Assembly: GCA_944392885.1 (NCBI GenBank)
Contig: CALXYG010000005.1
Coordinates: 1-41,981 of the forward strand
DNA from: an uncultured Clostridia bacterium
GTDB lineage: Bacteria > Bacillota > Clostridia > TANB77 > CAG-508
DNA: 41,981 bases
Direction of reading: 5' to 3'
Shown: in pieces, positions 1 to 8,695 of the stretch
Position numbering within the stretch: position 1 is the stretch's first letter
Layout of the letters: each line of letters opens with the position of its first letter
The notes under the pieces: generated by a model
The model's database searches: none
What the model was told of the DNA's origin: nothing
The model's input: only the letters and a program-made list of their open reading frames with translations
Position numbers and translations under genes: made by a program

Positions 1-1498
1 GATAAAGGATATGATGAAAGCGAAAGTATAACAAATCAAAAAGCATTATTAACTGAATATGTAGAAAAGCTAGGTTGGGAGTATGAACTTGTAGATATTT
101 ATATAGACCCTGGATATACAGGAACAAACTTTAATAGACCAGATTTTAAGCGAATGATTAAAGACATAGAATTAGGCAAGGTAAATATGGTTATAACAAA
201 GGATTTATCTCGTCTTGGTCGTGATTACATAGAGACAGGAGAATACATAGAAAAGTGGTTTCCAGAAAATAATGTTAGATATGTTTCGGTAACAGATAAT
301 ATTGATACTTTTGCTACAAACAATGGAAATAATGATATTGCACCTTTTAAATCAATATTAAATGATATGTATTCAAAAGATTTATCTAAAAAAATAAAAA
401 CAGCATTACACACTATGCAAAAACAAGGAAAATGGGTAGGAGGTAAAACACCATTAGGATATATAAAGAATCCAAAAGATAAGAATAAATTAATTGTTTG
501 CGAAGTTGAGGCAGAAATTGTTAAAGCTATATATAATATGGCAGTTTCACGGAAACAAAGTAGGAACAATAAGAGATTATTTGAATAACAATAATATTCC
601 AACGGCAAGCCAAATTAGATATAATAAAGCAACTTTTTGGGAGAACAAGGCCATAAAAAATATATTACAAAATAAAGCATATATAGGAACTACAATTCAA
701 AATAAAAGGAGTAGAATAAGTTATAAGAATAGAAAACTTCGTGCTAATACTGAAACACAATGGCAAATAGTAGAAAATACCCACGAGCCAATTATTGATA
801 AAAATGTTTTTGACAGAGTGCAAAAGATGGGAATAGTACAGAAATATGATAGAAACGAAAAGAAAAATCACTTTTTATTAGACGGATTGTTGATATGCTA
901 TGAGTGTAAACATAAAATTGGAGTTAGAGCTAGGAAAGATGGAAGGTTAGATATGATATGTAACAATTATCGTAGAAATTCAAAACTTAATTTATGTACA
1001 TCTCACGGTTTTAGTTATGGACGATTAGAAAGTCAAGTACTTGATTATATTAGAAAATTGTTTACCGACATTGACAATAAAAAAATTATGTTAAACATTA
1101 AAAATAATAAAGAAAAATACGATTATAAAAAGATTCTAAATAAAATAGAAAAAGAAATTGAACTCATAAATAATAATATTGATAAAATGTATATTGATAA
1201 ATTAAATAACAAATTAAGTGAAGAAATGTATGAAAGACTTTTCAATAAACTAAAGAAGGATGTAGATGATAAAGAAAAGGAATACATAGAATTAAAAAAA
1301 GAGGCAGAAAAAGGTGCAGATGATAATGATACTGAAATAGAAAAAGTTGTAAAAGATTTTTTGAAACTTGAAAAAGCTACTCCAGAAATAATGCGAGTAC
1401 TTATTAATAGAATAGAAATACATCAGGATAAGCAAATAGATTTGATATTTAATTTTAGAAAATTAAATAATTTTTTTGATAATAACTGTCTACTTTAG
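1..1498 (+). CDS. Large serine recombinase of a mobile element, 5'-partial, with one CGG +1 shift
   Basis: Site-specific recombinase of the large serine family (TndX/TnpX-like), which cuts and rejoins DNA at element ends. The frame is open from base 1, so the N-terminus with the catalytic serine lies outside the window. Visible are the resolvase-domain motifs DPGYTGTNFNRP and SRLGRD, then the recombinase domain (GKTPLGY, later WENKAIKNILQNKAYIG), a zinc-ribbon segment (LLICYECKHKIG followed by CNNYRRN and C), and a charged coiled-coil tail. At 550-552 an in-frame CGG breaks the frame. Skipping its C gives MAVSGNKVGTIRDYLN, matching the usual glycine-rich 'G.....IA.YLN' turn of this family. 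With that shift 498 residues are visible. The TAG stop sits at the junction with an interrupted ZIP gene, the normal position for such a recombinase at an element end. It could instead be a one-base pseudogene, but five other genes here break at the same codon. Confidence 0.85.
550..553 (+). other. CGG recoding site 1 (recombinase, CGGA)
   Basis: In-frame CGG after TCA. +1 shift reads GGA (Gly) and restores the recombinase frame. Confidence 0.85.
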
Positions 1499-1506
1499 AA
1501 TCAACC
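1496..1506 (+). other. Probable right attachment junction (attR-like) of the recombinase element
   Basis: The recombinase stop codon (1496-1498) is followed directly, in the same frame, by codons for N-Q-P-E-G-I-S, the conserved transmembrane metal-binding motif of ZIP transporters (usually HNxPEG). Chromosomal coding sequence therefore resumes within a few bases of the recombinase end. Large serine recombinases usually cross over at a dinucleotide core. The exact core cannot be fixed without the left end or an empty site. Confidence 0.6.
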
Positions 1507-1801
1507 AGAAGGGATAAGTATGGCAGTACCTATGAGATCAGGAGGAATGAAGGCAAGTACGGCAATTTTCCTTACATTTGCTTCTGGAGTTACCACAGGA
1601 ATAGGAGCACTCTTCGGAGCTATTTTGGAAGCGGTATCACAAAATCTAATAAGTCTTTGTCTAGCTTTTGCTGCTGGAGCTATGTTGTATATTGTCTCTG
1701 GAGAATTAATTCCAGAATCGAACAAATTACATAAAGGGCGAATTGCTTCAATTGGGAATGTTTTAGGATTTATTATAGGAATTATTACAACACAATTGTA
1801 A
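1499..1801 (+). pseudogene. 3' remnant of a ZIP-family metal transporter cut by the element
   Basis: This is the C-terminal part of a ZIP (ZupT-like) divalent-metal permease. The reading frame runs NQPEGISMAVPMRSGG, then three hydrophobic segments with the motif SGELIPES, and ends at a TAA. The H of the HNxPEG motif and all upstream helices are missing, because the DNA upstream belongs to the recombinase gene. An ATG at 1520 could start a 93-residue product, but it would lack most of the transporter and has no ribosome binding site of its own. The 5' half should lie at the other end of the element. Excision would rejoin the two halves. Confidence 0.8.
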
Positions 1802-1853
1802 AAAGAGAAACCATATGTTAAAATTTAGTAAAAAAATTAAAAAAGGTGGAAAA

Positions 1854-2336
1854 ATGAAAAAAATAATGTTTATATGTACAGGTAATATATGTAGAAGTGC
1901 CATGGCAGAGGCATATATGAAAAAAAGAATACAAGAAGAAAAACTATCTATTTTGGTTTTCTCATCAGGAATTTATGCCAACAATGGAGAAAAAGCAAGT
2001 AATCTAGCAACAGATGTAATGAAAGATTATGCTGTAAACCTAAAAGAACATATAGCAACAAATACAAAAGATTCTAATATTTTAGAAATGGATATAATTT
2101 TATGTGCTACAGAAGGTCATAAACAATTGTTATTACAAATGTATCCAAACATAAAAGAGAAAACATATACAATAAAAGAGTATGCATATGGGAAAGACCA
2201 TAAAAATTTAGATATTAAAGATCCATGGGGGTTTGATAGAGAAACATACAAATTCTGTGCACAAGAGTTAGTATTAGCAATAGAAAAAATAATAGAAAAA
2301 GAAAAAATATTGACTAATAAAAAAAATAAGATATAA
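1854..2336 (+). CDS. Low-molecular-weight protein tyrosine phosphatase family
   Basis: A 160-residue cytosolic phosphatase of the LMW-PTP/YwlE family, which removes phosphate from tyrosine or arginine residues. The P-loop CTGNICRS begins at C8 (C-x5-R) near the N-terminus, and the acid loop is DPWGFD near residue 120, both in the expected places. I chose the ATG at 1854 because AGGTGG lies just upstream and the P-loop then sits at its usual position. An in-frame ATG at 1815 would add 13 lysine-rich residues. It is the first intact gene after the cut ZIP gene. Its true substrate cannot be told from sequence. Confidence 0.85.
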   Translation: MKKIMFICTGNICRSAMAEAYMKKRIQEEKLSILVFSSGIYANNGEKASNLATDVMKDYAVNLKEHIATNTKDSNILEMDIILCATEGHKQLLLQMYPNIKEKTYTIKEYAYGKDHKNLDIKDPWGFDRETYKFCAQELVLAIEKIIEKEKILTNKKNKI

Positions 2337-2337
2337 T
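2310..2337 (+). promoter_or_regulatory. Sigma-A-type promoter for pcrA
   Basis: TTGACT at 2310-2315, a 16-base spacer, and TATAAT at 2332-2337, about 37 bases ahead of the pcrA ATG. It overlaps the last codons of the phosphatase gene. Confidence 0.6.
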
Positions 2338-2373
2338 AAATGCAAACAAAAGTTCACAAAAAAGGAGAAGTAC

Positions 2374-4677
2374 ATGAAAGAATTATTAGAAAATCTAAAT
2401 AATAAACAACAAGAAGCGGTACTTCATGTAGAAGGACCATGCCTTGTAATAGCAGGAGCAGGTAGTGGAAAGACAAAGGTATTAACACATAAAATAGCTT
2501 ACCTAATAGAAGAAAAAAAAGTAAAACCATATAACATACTAGCAATTACTTTTACAAACAAAGCTGCCAAGGAAATGAAAGAAAGAGTAGAAAAATTAGT
2601 AGGAGAAATGACTAAAGATATGTGGCTTGGGACATTCCACTCTATATGTGTTCGTATATTAAGAAAATGGATTGACCATATAGGATATGATACATCATTT
2701 GCAATTTTTGACACATCAGACCAAAAAACATTAATTAAACAGTGTATTAAAGAACTAAATTTGGATGATAAGCTCTTTGAAGAAAGAAGTGTTTTATTTG
2801 AAATAAGTAATGCAAAAAATGAGATGTTAGAGCCTAAGGAATATAGTGTAAAAGTAAGTGGAGATTTCCGTAGGGAGAAAATTGCAGAAATCTATAAACT
2901 TTATCAAACCAAGTTAATGAAAAATAATGCTATTGATTTTGATGATATTATAAATTTTACAATCAAAATATTATCAGAAATACCAGAAGCATTAGAGTAT
3001 TATACAAAGAAGTTTCATTATGTATTAGTAGATGAATATCAAGATACAAATAAAGCACAATTCATGTTAGTAACATTACTTGCATCAAGATATGGAAATA
3101 TAACAGTAGTAGGGGATAACGATCAAGGAATTTACTCATTTAGAGGTGCAGATATTTCTAATATTTTAAACTTTGAAAAGGATTTTCCAGGAACAAAAAT
3201 CATAAAATTAGAGCAAAACTATCGCTGCACAGGAAATATTTTAAAAGTGGCAAACCAAGTAATCAAAAACAATGAAACGAAATATGATAAAAAACTGTGG
3301 ACAGAAAATGAAGACGGCTTGTTACCTCAATTTTTTATAGGAAACGATGAATACAATGAAGCAAACTATATTGTAGAACAAATTAATCATTTAAAAAGAG
3401 AAGAGTACTATAAATATTCCGATTTTGCGGTATTATATCGTATGAATACACAATCAAGGGCAATAGAAGATATATTAAGAAGAGAAGATATTCCATATAA
3501 AATTATTGGTGGACTTAAATTTTATGAAAGAAAAGAAATAAAAGATATTATTGCATACTTACGACTAATCCAAAATCCATCAGACAATATAAGTTTACAA
3601 AGAATAATTAATGAACCAAAACGAGGAATTGGAAAAACAAGTTTAGAAACAATAGAAAAGTTAGCAGAGGAAAACGGTATTTCAATGTTTGAATTAATAA
3701 AAAGAGCAGACGAATTCGGACTAAACAGAGTATATTTAGCTTCTAGAGAATTTATCAATATAGTAGAAGAAATCGGAAAAGAAAAAGAAACACTAAGCAT
3801 ATCAAATCTAGTAAAAGAAATATTGAACAAAACAGGATATATGAAGTCATTAAAAAATGAAAATACAATTGAAGCAGAAAACAGAATTGAAAACTTGGAA
3901 GAATTTTTAACAGTAAGTATGGAATTTGAGGAACAATATGCAGACAACTCGCTAGCAGAATTCTTAGAAAGTATTACACTATCTAGTGACATCGATAAAA
4001 TGGAAGAAAGCGAAGATTCCGTAACATTAATGACACTGCACAGTGCTAAAGGATTGGAATTTCCAGTCGTATTTTTGGTAGGAATGGAAGAAGGAATATT
4101 TCCTGGCTATAAATCCATAGGAGAAGCAAAAGAATTAGAAGAAGAAAGAAGACTTTGTTATGTAGGGATAACAAGGGCAAAGCAAAATCTATTTTTTACA
4201 TGTGCAAAGCAAAGAACAATTTTTGGCTCTACCAGTTATAATGCTATATCAAGATTTATTAAAGAAATCTCAAGGGAATTGTTAGAAGGTTATGATGAAA
4301 TTGGACAGAAAAAGGAAGAAAAAAATTATGATACCAGATATACATGGAATTATGGAGAAGCTAAGAATAGTTATAATAGCAAAGTAACAACATATTCATT
4401 TAATTCAGGACAAGAGCCAGCATTTATTAGAAGTAATAAAAAAACATTTCAGTTTCGAACAGCAGAAAGTTTCTTAAATACTATAAACAAGGCTAATCAA
4501 GAAATCAATATAAGTCAATATCAAAAAGGACAAAGAGTATATCACAAGAAATTTGGAGAGGGAACAATAAGTAAACTAGAGGAAGAAGAAAATGACATAA
4601 AAGTGGATATTGAATTTGATAAAGTAGGACACAAACGATTAATGGCTAAATTTGCAGGATTAGAAATAATTGAATAA
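2374..4677 (+). CDS. pcrA: ATP-dependent DNA helicase PcrA/UvrD
   Basis: A 767-residue superfamily 1A 3'-5' helicase used in repair, removal of recombination intermediates and rolling-circle replication. Motifs appear in order: Q-motif LNNKQQEAV (8-16), Walker A GAGSGKT (28-34), motif Ia TFTNKAAKEM, motif II DEYQDTN, motif III VGDNDQGIYSFRGAD, motif IV QNYRC, motif V TLHSAKGLEFPVV and motif VI YVGITRAK. The C-terminal GQRVYHKKFGEGTI segment is the Tudor-like domain that binds RNA polymerase in PcrA. The start has AGGAG eight bases upstream. Several CGG strings lie inside the gene and all are out of frame (for example gcg-gta and ttc-gga). Confidence 0.96.
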   Translation: MKELLENLNNKQQEAVLHVEGPCLVIAGAGSGKTKVLTHKIAYLIEEKKVKPYNILAITFTNKAAKEMKERVEKLVGEMTKDMWLGTFHSICVRILRKWIDHIGYDTSFAIFDTSDQKTLIKQCIKELNLDDKLFEERSVLFEISNAKNEMLEPKEYSVKVSGDFRREKIAEIYKLYQTKLMKNNAIDFDDIINFTIKILSEIPEALEYYTKKFHYVLVDEYQDTNKAQFMLVTLLASRYGNITVVGDNDQGIYSFRGADISNILNFEKDFPGTKIIKLEQNYRCTGNILKVANQVIKNNETKYDKKLWTENEDGLLPQFFIGNDEYNEANYIVEQINHLKREEYYKYSDFAVLYRMNTQSRAIEDILRREDIPYKIIGGLKFYERKEIKDIIAYLRLIQNPSDNISLQRIINEPKRGIGKTSLETIEKLAEENGISMFELIKRADEFGLNRVYLASREFINIVEEIGKEKETLSISNLVKEILNKTGYMKSLKNENTIEAENRIENLEEFLTVSMEFEEQYADNSLAEFLESITLSSDIDKMEESEDSVTLMTLHSAKGLEFPVVFLVGMEEGIFPGYKSIGEAKELEEERRLCYVGITRAKQNLFFTCAKQRTIFGSTSYNAISRFIKEISRELLEGYDEIGQKKEEKNYDTRYTWNYGEAKNSYNSKVTTYSFNSGQEPAFIRSNKKTFQFRTAESFLNTINKANQEINISQYQKGQRVYHKKFGEGTISKLEEEENDIKVDIEFDKVGHKRLMAKFAGLEIIE

Positions 4678-4781
4678 AAAAATAATAAGAAAAACGTAAT
4701 TTTACCTTAAACTTTCTGTATAAAAACAATAAGATAGGTAATAATAAAACTATAAACATTGGTAAGAAAGGAAGGAAAAAT

Positions 4782-5225
4782 ATGTCAAATCTAAATCAGG
4801 TAGAATTACAAAATTTGAGACATTTAATAGGAACGCAAGAAACATGTTATCAAAAACTAAATACCTATGCATCACAATGCGTAGATCCGCAAATTAAGCA
4901 GATGTTTACAAAATCAGCACAGGATGCGTTAAACACAAAAACGAAATTAATGACATTTTTAAATAATTATGAGGGAAACATGGAAGAAAAAATAATGGTT
5001 AACGATATCTTAGAGAATATAAAGGCAGAACTTACTACTTATCAAGGAGCTATTTCAGAAGCAGCAAACCAAGAGTTAAGACAAACAATCCAAACAATTC
5101 GAAATAGTAGCGAATCATTCCAATACGAGCTATTTAAAGTTGCTCAAACCAAAGGGTATTACAAACCAGCAGCACCTGCAAGCCAGATGGATATTACAAA
5201 TGTAAAAGATGAATTACAGAAATAA
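4782..5225 (+). CDS. CotF-type spore coat protein
   Basis: A 147-residue protein with the Coat_F fold: a short N-terminal helix pair (LNQVELQNLRHLIG and a YASQCVDPQIKQMF segment), then MVNDILENIKAELTTYQGAI and a C-terminal stretch ending KVAQTKGYYKPAAPAS. YYKPA-type endings are typical of CotF-like coat proteins. It has a good ribosome binding site (GGAAGG). It stands alone between pcrA and a strong hairpin, and no sigma-A promoter is obvious upstream, which fits a sporulation-sigma promoter that I cannot identify with certainty. Confidence 0.75.
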   Translation: MSNLNQVELQNLRHLIGTQETCYQKLNTYASQCVDPQIKQMFTKSAQDALNTKTKLMTFLNNYEGNMEEKIMVNDILENIKAELTTYQGAISEAANQELRQTIQTIRNSSESFQYELFKVAQTKGYYKPAAPASQMDITNVKDELQK

Positions 5226-5648
5226 AAGGCATTTTTGCTAAGTTAGTCTCTGTTGCAAATGCAAAACATATGTCACCTAGCTTTGCTTGGACCATTTAAG
5301 GAAGCATAACCTTATTGTAAAAGAATCAGATATACTAAAAAGATAAGTTTAAAAGACTTATCTTTTTAGTATATCTAGAAAAAAATTTGATAGAAGGCAA
5401 TATAAATAAAAATATTGCTTACGGAAATAAGAAATATCTAATAAAAAAAGAAAAACAGACATAAATAAAGAAAATTAAAGTATAATTAGAATAAACAAAA
5501 AAAAACAAAGCAAAACCTTCTTGTGAAAAAACAAGTAATCCTATAAAATAAAAAAATCAAATCTTATTGTATATAAAAAATCAACCTTTATCTTGGCTAT
5601 ATAAGATTTTACGTATACAACTATACAAAAAAGGAGCAAAGTTATCTT
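5226..5648. other. Non-coding stretch between cotF-like gene and M23 peptidase gene
   Basis: 423 bases with no convincing gene. It holds the long perfect hairpin at 5328-5376 and a TATAAT at 5481-5486 with only a weak -35 (around 5458), a possible promoter for the peptidase. The rest is A-rich and featureless. Confidence 0.5.
5328..5376. terminator. Long perfect hairpin, probable terminator
   Basis: Two perfectly complementary 21-base arms (5328-5348 and 5356-5376) around a 7-base loop. The right arm contains TTTTT and the left arm AAAAA, so it could end transcription in either direction. The arms are longer than usual for a terminator. Confidence 0.7.
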
Positions 5649-6627
5649 ATGAAAAGGTTATTAATCCATGTAAGAACAATGATAAAGTTCCTATTATTAG
5701 TAGCAGTTTCGGCGATACTAATCGTAGCAACAATCACACTTTTATATAAACCAATGTATAGCGTTACATTTCAAGGTGAATTTATTCGGTTATACCAATA
5801 ACAAAAGCAATCTGCAAGATAGAATTAATGAATATATCAAAAATGGAGATGGAAACAACATTGCATTTGTACAAATAGATACACTTCCAGAATATCAATT
5901 ATGCCTATTAAAAAAAGACAATGAAACAAATGATGAAGAAATATTTGAAAAAATAAAAAATGCGGGGACTACTTATTATAACTATTATGCGGTAACAGAT
6001 AGCGCAGTAGAAAAAGCATATGTTGCTACAAAAGAGGATGCAGAAAAAACAATTGAAGAATTAAAGGAAAAAAATAGTAGCAACAAAGAAAAGCTAGCAT
6101 ACGTAAAAAAATATAGTACAGAAATGCCTGAACTAATTGACTCAGAAGCAGCAGTTTCAAAATTATATATAAAACCCGCTCCACAGGTTGTAAAATATGC
6201 AAGTACAGGTTATGCCAATACTTCTCAAACTATAAATACAGGAGCAAGAGTAAATTTAGGAATTAGTTTAACAAAACCAGTATCAGGAACTATTACATCA
6301 AGATTTGGGAGTAGAGGTAGAAGCACACATACAGGACTTGATATTGCAACAAATAGGGGAACTGCAATAAAAGCAGCATCATCTGGAGAAGTTACATATG
6401 CTGGCTGGAAAGGTTCTTATGGAAATTTAATTATAATTACACATAGTAATGGAGTTCAAACATATTATGCACATTGTGATAAATTATATGTATCAGTTGG
6501 GAGTAGTGTATCACAAGGTCAAACAATTGCAGCAGTCGGAAGTACTGGAAACTCAAGTGGTCCGCATCTACATTTAGAAATTCGAGTAAATGGAGTTGCA
6601 CAAAATCCACAAAACTATTTATATTAA
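5649..6627 (+). CDS. Membrane-anchored M23 peptidoglycan endopeptidase, with one CGG +1 shift
   Basis: A zinc metallo-endopeptidase (M23/LytM) that cuts peptidoglycan cross-bridges outside the membrane. The ATG at 5649 gives an N-terminal transmembrane or signal segment (about residues 12-34, MIKFLLLVAVSAILIVATI) and MYSVTFQGEFI. An in-frame CGG at 5787-5789 then breaks the frame: read straight, the protein stops after FIRLYQ. Skipping the C gives FIGYTNNKSNLQDRINEYI and a continuous protein of 325 residues. The M23 domain has RFGSRGR, H227-TGLD231, and H306-L-H308 (SSGPHLHLEIR), all the zinc ligands. A separate start at 5776 (ATTTATTCGG region) would lose the secretion signal, so the shifted reading is clearly better. 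It probably acts in spore cortex or cell-wall remodelling. Confidence 0.87.
5787..5790 (+). other. CGG recoding site 2 (M23 peptidase, CGGT)
   Basis: In-frame CGG after ATT. +1 shift reads GGT (Gly47) and joins the signal segment to the peptidase. Confidence 0.88.
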
Positions 6628-6630
6628 AAA

Positions 6631-6702
6631 ATAAAAGTAGCCAATATAAAAAATGTCCAATTTTTTGGGTTCAGTACAAATATTGACTACTTTTATTTTT
6701 AG
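6631..6702. terminator. Bidirectional terminator between convergent genes
   Basis: Arms of 17 bases (6631-6647 and 6680-6696) pair with one mismatch, and TTTTT follows. It lies between the converging M23 peptidase gene (+) and mecA (-), so it can serve both. Confidence 0.6.
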
Positions 6703-7324
6703 CTAGCAAAAATTTTTTATTATTACATTAATTACATCATACTCAATAAGTAAAAAACCATGTTCTATTAGTTTCCTTTCAAACAATTCAGAAGAATCTA
6801 CAAAAGTTGAAAACTCTGTAAGAATTGAACAAAAGCCCTTCAAATTTTTTATGCCACCGGACAATGTTATGAAAACACAAGTAATAACTACCATTATACT
6901 TATAAAGAGAAGTATTATGAATATTTGAAACCCCACTATAATTAGAATTGTTTCTTATAAATTCGCAAAATGAACAAAGGTCATCAAAAGAATAAAAAGT
7001 ATAAATAGCTGTAGTTTTTGTAAAATCAAAAGACTTTCTTTTAATATGTACTTTCTTTCTATCAATTTTAGGCAAATCTTCTAAATCCCTTGTAACAGTC
7101 AAAACAAAATTTCCATCAGACATTGCAAAAGCTTCAATACTTATTTTATAATCCTTAGTAACAAATCCAATCTCCTGTTCTGCAGTATGTAGCATATCCA
7201 AAAATAAGGATTGAGATTCAATAGGGTTTGACATAAATGAATGAAAGTCAATGTTTTTTTTCTTTAAATCTTCTAAATTTAAAATAATCCTTATTTTATT
7301 CTCAGAAAGTTTTTCAATTTTCAA
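6703..7324 (-). CDS. mecA: MecA adaptor protein for ClpC, with one CGG +1 shift
   Basis: Adaptor that hands substrates to the ClpCP protease. I chose TTG at 7324 as start, giving KIEKLSENKIRI at the N-terminus as in other MecA proteins, with GGGGGT just upstream. An ATG at 7339 is also in frame. The N-terminal domain shows DLHSFMSN-like DFHSFMSNPIESQ and DGNFVLTVTR. In the C-terminal domain, after FHNIV, an in-frame CGG (bases 6859-6857, minus strand) breaks the frame. Skipping its C gives GGIKNLKGFCSILTEF and then LFERKLIEHG, the classic MecA ending. The result is 206 residues, close to the family length. Read straight, it would end in an unrelated 28-residue tail and lose the ClpC-binding end. 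Confidence 0.9.
6856..6859 (-). other. CGG recoding site 3 (mecA, CGGT)
   Basis: Minus-strand in-frame CGG after GTC. +1 shift reads GGT (Gly156) and restores the MecA C-terminus. Confidence 0.88.
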
Positions 7325-7695
7325 AGTAAATACCCCCAATGAATAATTATAAATTTATTATACTATAAAAAAATGAAAAATAAAATGTATAAATTATGGA
7401 AAAGCAAATTTTAAATAACTCTTATTTATATTATAGTTTAACTGCAAAAAAAGGTGCAAGCAAAAAATATATATAAAAATTTTAATAGTTAAATTATTTA
7501 ATGTTAAATACAAGAAAAATGTTTTTATATAGAAACATTTTACATATTAACTTTAATTACTTTTTTCTATTCCAAATTTATATTTTTGTAATTTAAAAAA
7601 CAGTAATTTACTTGAAAAATTTACAAAAAGCATATATAATAAAGCAAATAAAAAGAACAAGAAATTCGTAAACAAAATTATAGGAGGTAATAAAA
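7325..7695. other. Divergent intergenic region between mecA and the DUF4321-radC-mre block
   Basis: 371 bases, very AT-rich, without a gene. It holds the promoter at 7612-7640 for the rightward block. For mecA a TATAAT exists on the minus strand at 7362-7357 but with a poor -35. Confidence 0.5.
7612..7640 (+). promoter_or_regulatory. Promoter for the DUF4321-radC-mreBCD block
   Basis: TTGAAA at 7612-7617, a 17-base spacer, TATAAT at 7635-7640. The first gene starts 55 bases downstream. Confidence 0.65.
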
Positions 7696-7953
7696 GTGGC
7701 AACAAAAGAAAAAAATATATGGATTTTATTAATATTCTTACTGTCTGGACTTGTATTAGGTGGTCTACTTGGAGAAATAGCAAAAAATGTTGATTTTCTA
7801 TGGTGGCTATCTTATGGAGAAGAGTTTGGACTTGAAAATCCAATTAAATTAAACCTGAGTGTTACAACAATTACATTTGGCCTAATGTTCCGAATAAATA
7901 TTGCTAGTATCATTGGAATGGCCATTGCAATTTTTATTTATCGCAAAATTTAA
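7696..7953 (+). CDS. Small membrane protein, DUF4321 family
   Basis: An 85-residue integral membrane protein with two hydrophobic helices (residues about 8-27 and 60-82). The middle carries WWLSYGEEFGLENPIKLNL and the end FRINIASIIGMAIAIFIYRKI, which are the hallmarks of the DUF4321 family. In Clostridia this family commonly lies just ahead of radC and mreB, as here. The GTG start follows AGGAGG by seven bases. Function unknown; the position suggests a link with cell-envelope growth. Confidence 0.8.
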   Translation: MATKEKNIWILLIFLLSGLVLGGLLGEIAKNVDFLWWLSYGEEFGLENPIKLNLSVTTITFGLMFRINIASIIGMAIAIFIYRKI

Positions 7954-7988
7954 AATCTAAAACTGGGGGCGAGACAAAAGGAGAAATT

Positions 7989-8692
7989 ATGCCAATTAAA
8001 ATGAAAGAGCTCCCTATTAGTGAAAGACCATATGAAAAACTAGAATTATATGGAGAAGAAAAACTATCAAATTCAGAACTATTAGCTATCATCATAAAAA
8101 CTGGAACTAAAAAAGATACAGCTGTAACTCTAGCACAAAAAGTGTTAGAACTTCGCAAACGGAGAGGAACTAAGACAGTTGCAAAATATATCACTAAAAG
8201 AATTAATGAAAATTCATGGGATTGGAAAAGTAAAAGCAATACAATTAAAAGCAGTATGTGAACTAGCAAAGCGTATGGCAACACCATTAAACACAAAGAA
8301 AATTCATATTAAAACAGGACATGATGTAGCAAAACTATTAATGGAAGAAATGCGTTACGAAAAAAGAGAAGTAGCAAAAGTGTTAGTGTTAAACAGTAAA
8401 AATAATTTAATAAAAATAGCTAATGTTGCATATGGAAGTAGAAATTTTGCTACAATAGAGCCGAAAGAAATTCTATTAGAAGTTATTCAAAGTGGAGCAA
8501 ACAAAATGATTCTTGTTCATAATCATCCAGGAGGGGATGCAACACCAAGCACAGAAGATTTTCGTGTCAATGACCGTATTTATGAAGCAGCCGATATTAT
8601 GGGAATTACATTACTAGACCATATTATTATTGGAGACCGGAGAATACAAAAGCCTACTATATCGAGAGAAGAAAAGGAAGGAAAGGGAGTAA
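7989..8692 (+). CDS. radC: RadC (JAB/MPN-domain) protein, with two CGG +1 shifts
   Basis: RadC-family protein of 233 residues once two +1 shifts are applied. Start ATG 7989 has AAGGAG upstream. The N-terminal part (ISERPYEKL, LSNSELLAIIIKTGT) runs to an in-frame CGG at 8160-8162. Skipping the C gives LRKGEELRQLQNISLKEL and the helix-hairpin-helix MKIHGIGKVKAIQLKA. The MPN+ metal site is HNHPGGDATPSTED. A second in-frame CGG at 8638-8640 follows LLDHIIIGD. Skipping its C gives GEYKSLLY, restoring the near-invariant IIIGDG motif and a stop at 8690-8692, three bases before mreB. Read straight, the end is a non-RadC sequence that overlaps mreB. Two independent repairs of the same kind in one gene are strong evidence. 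The biochemical role of RadC is still unsettled. Confidence 0.93.
8160..8163 (+). other. CGG recoding site 4 (radC first, CGGA)
   Basis: In-frame CGG after AAA. +1 shift reads GGA (Gly58) and leads into the helix-hairpin-helix. Confidence 0.92.
8638..8641 (+). other. CGG recoding site 5 (radC second, CGGA)
   Basis: In-frame CGG after GAC. +1 shift reads GGA (Gly217), the conserved Gly of IIIGDG. Confidence 0.92.
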
Positions 8693-8695
8693 AAC

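Noticed and set aside
5567-5749. ORF of 60 codons ahead of the M23 peptidase
   Set aside because: It overlaps the true 5' end of the peptidase gene in another frame, has no good ribosome binding site and no recognisable sequence.
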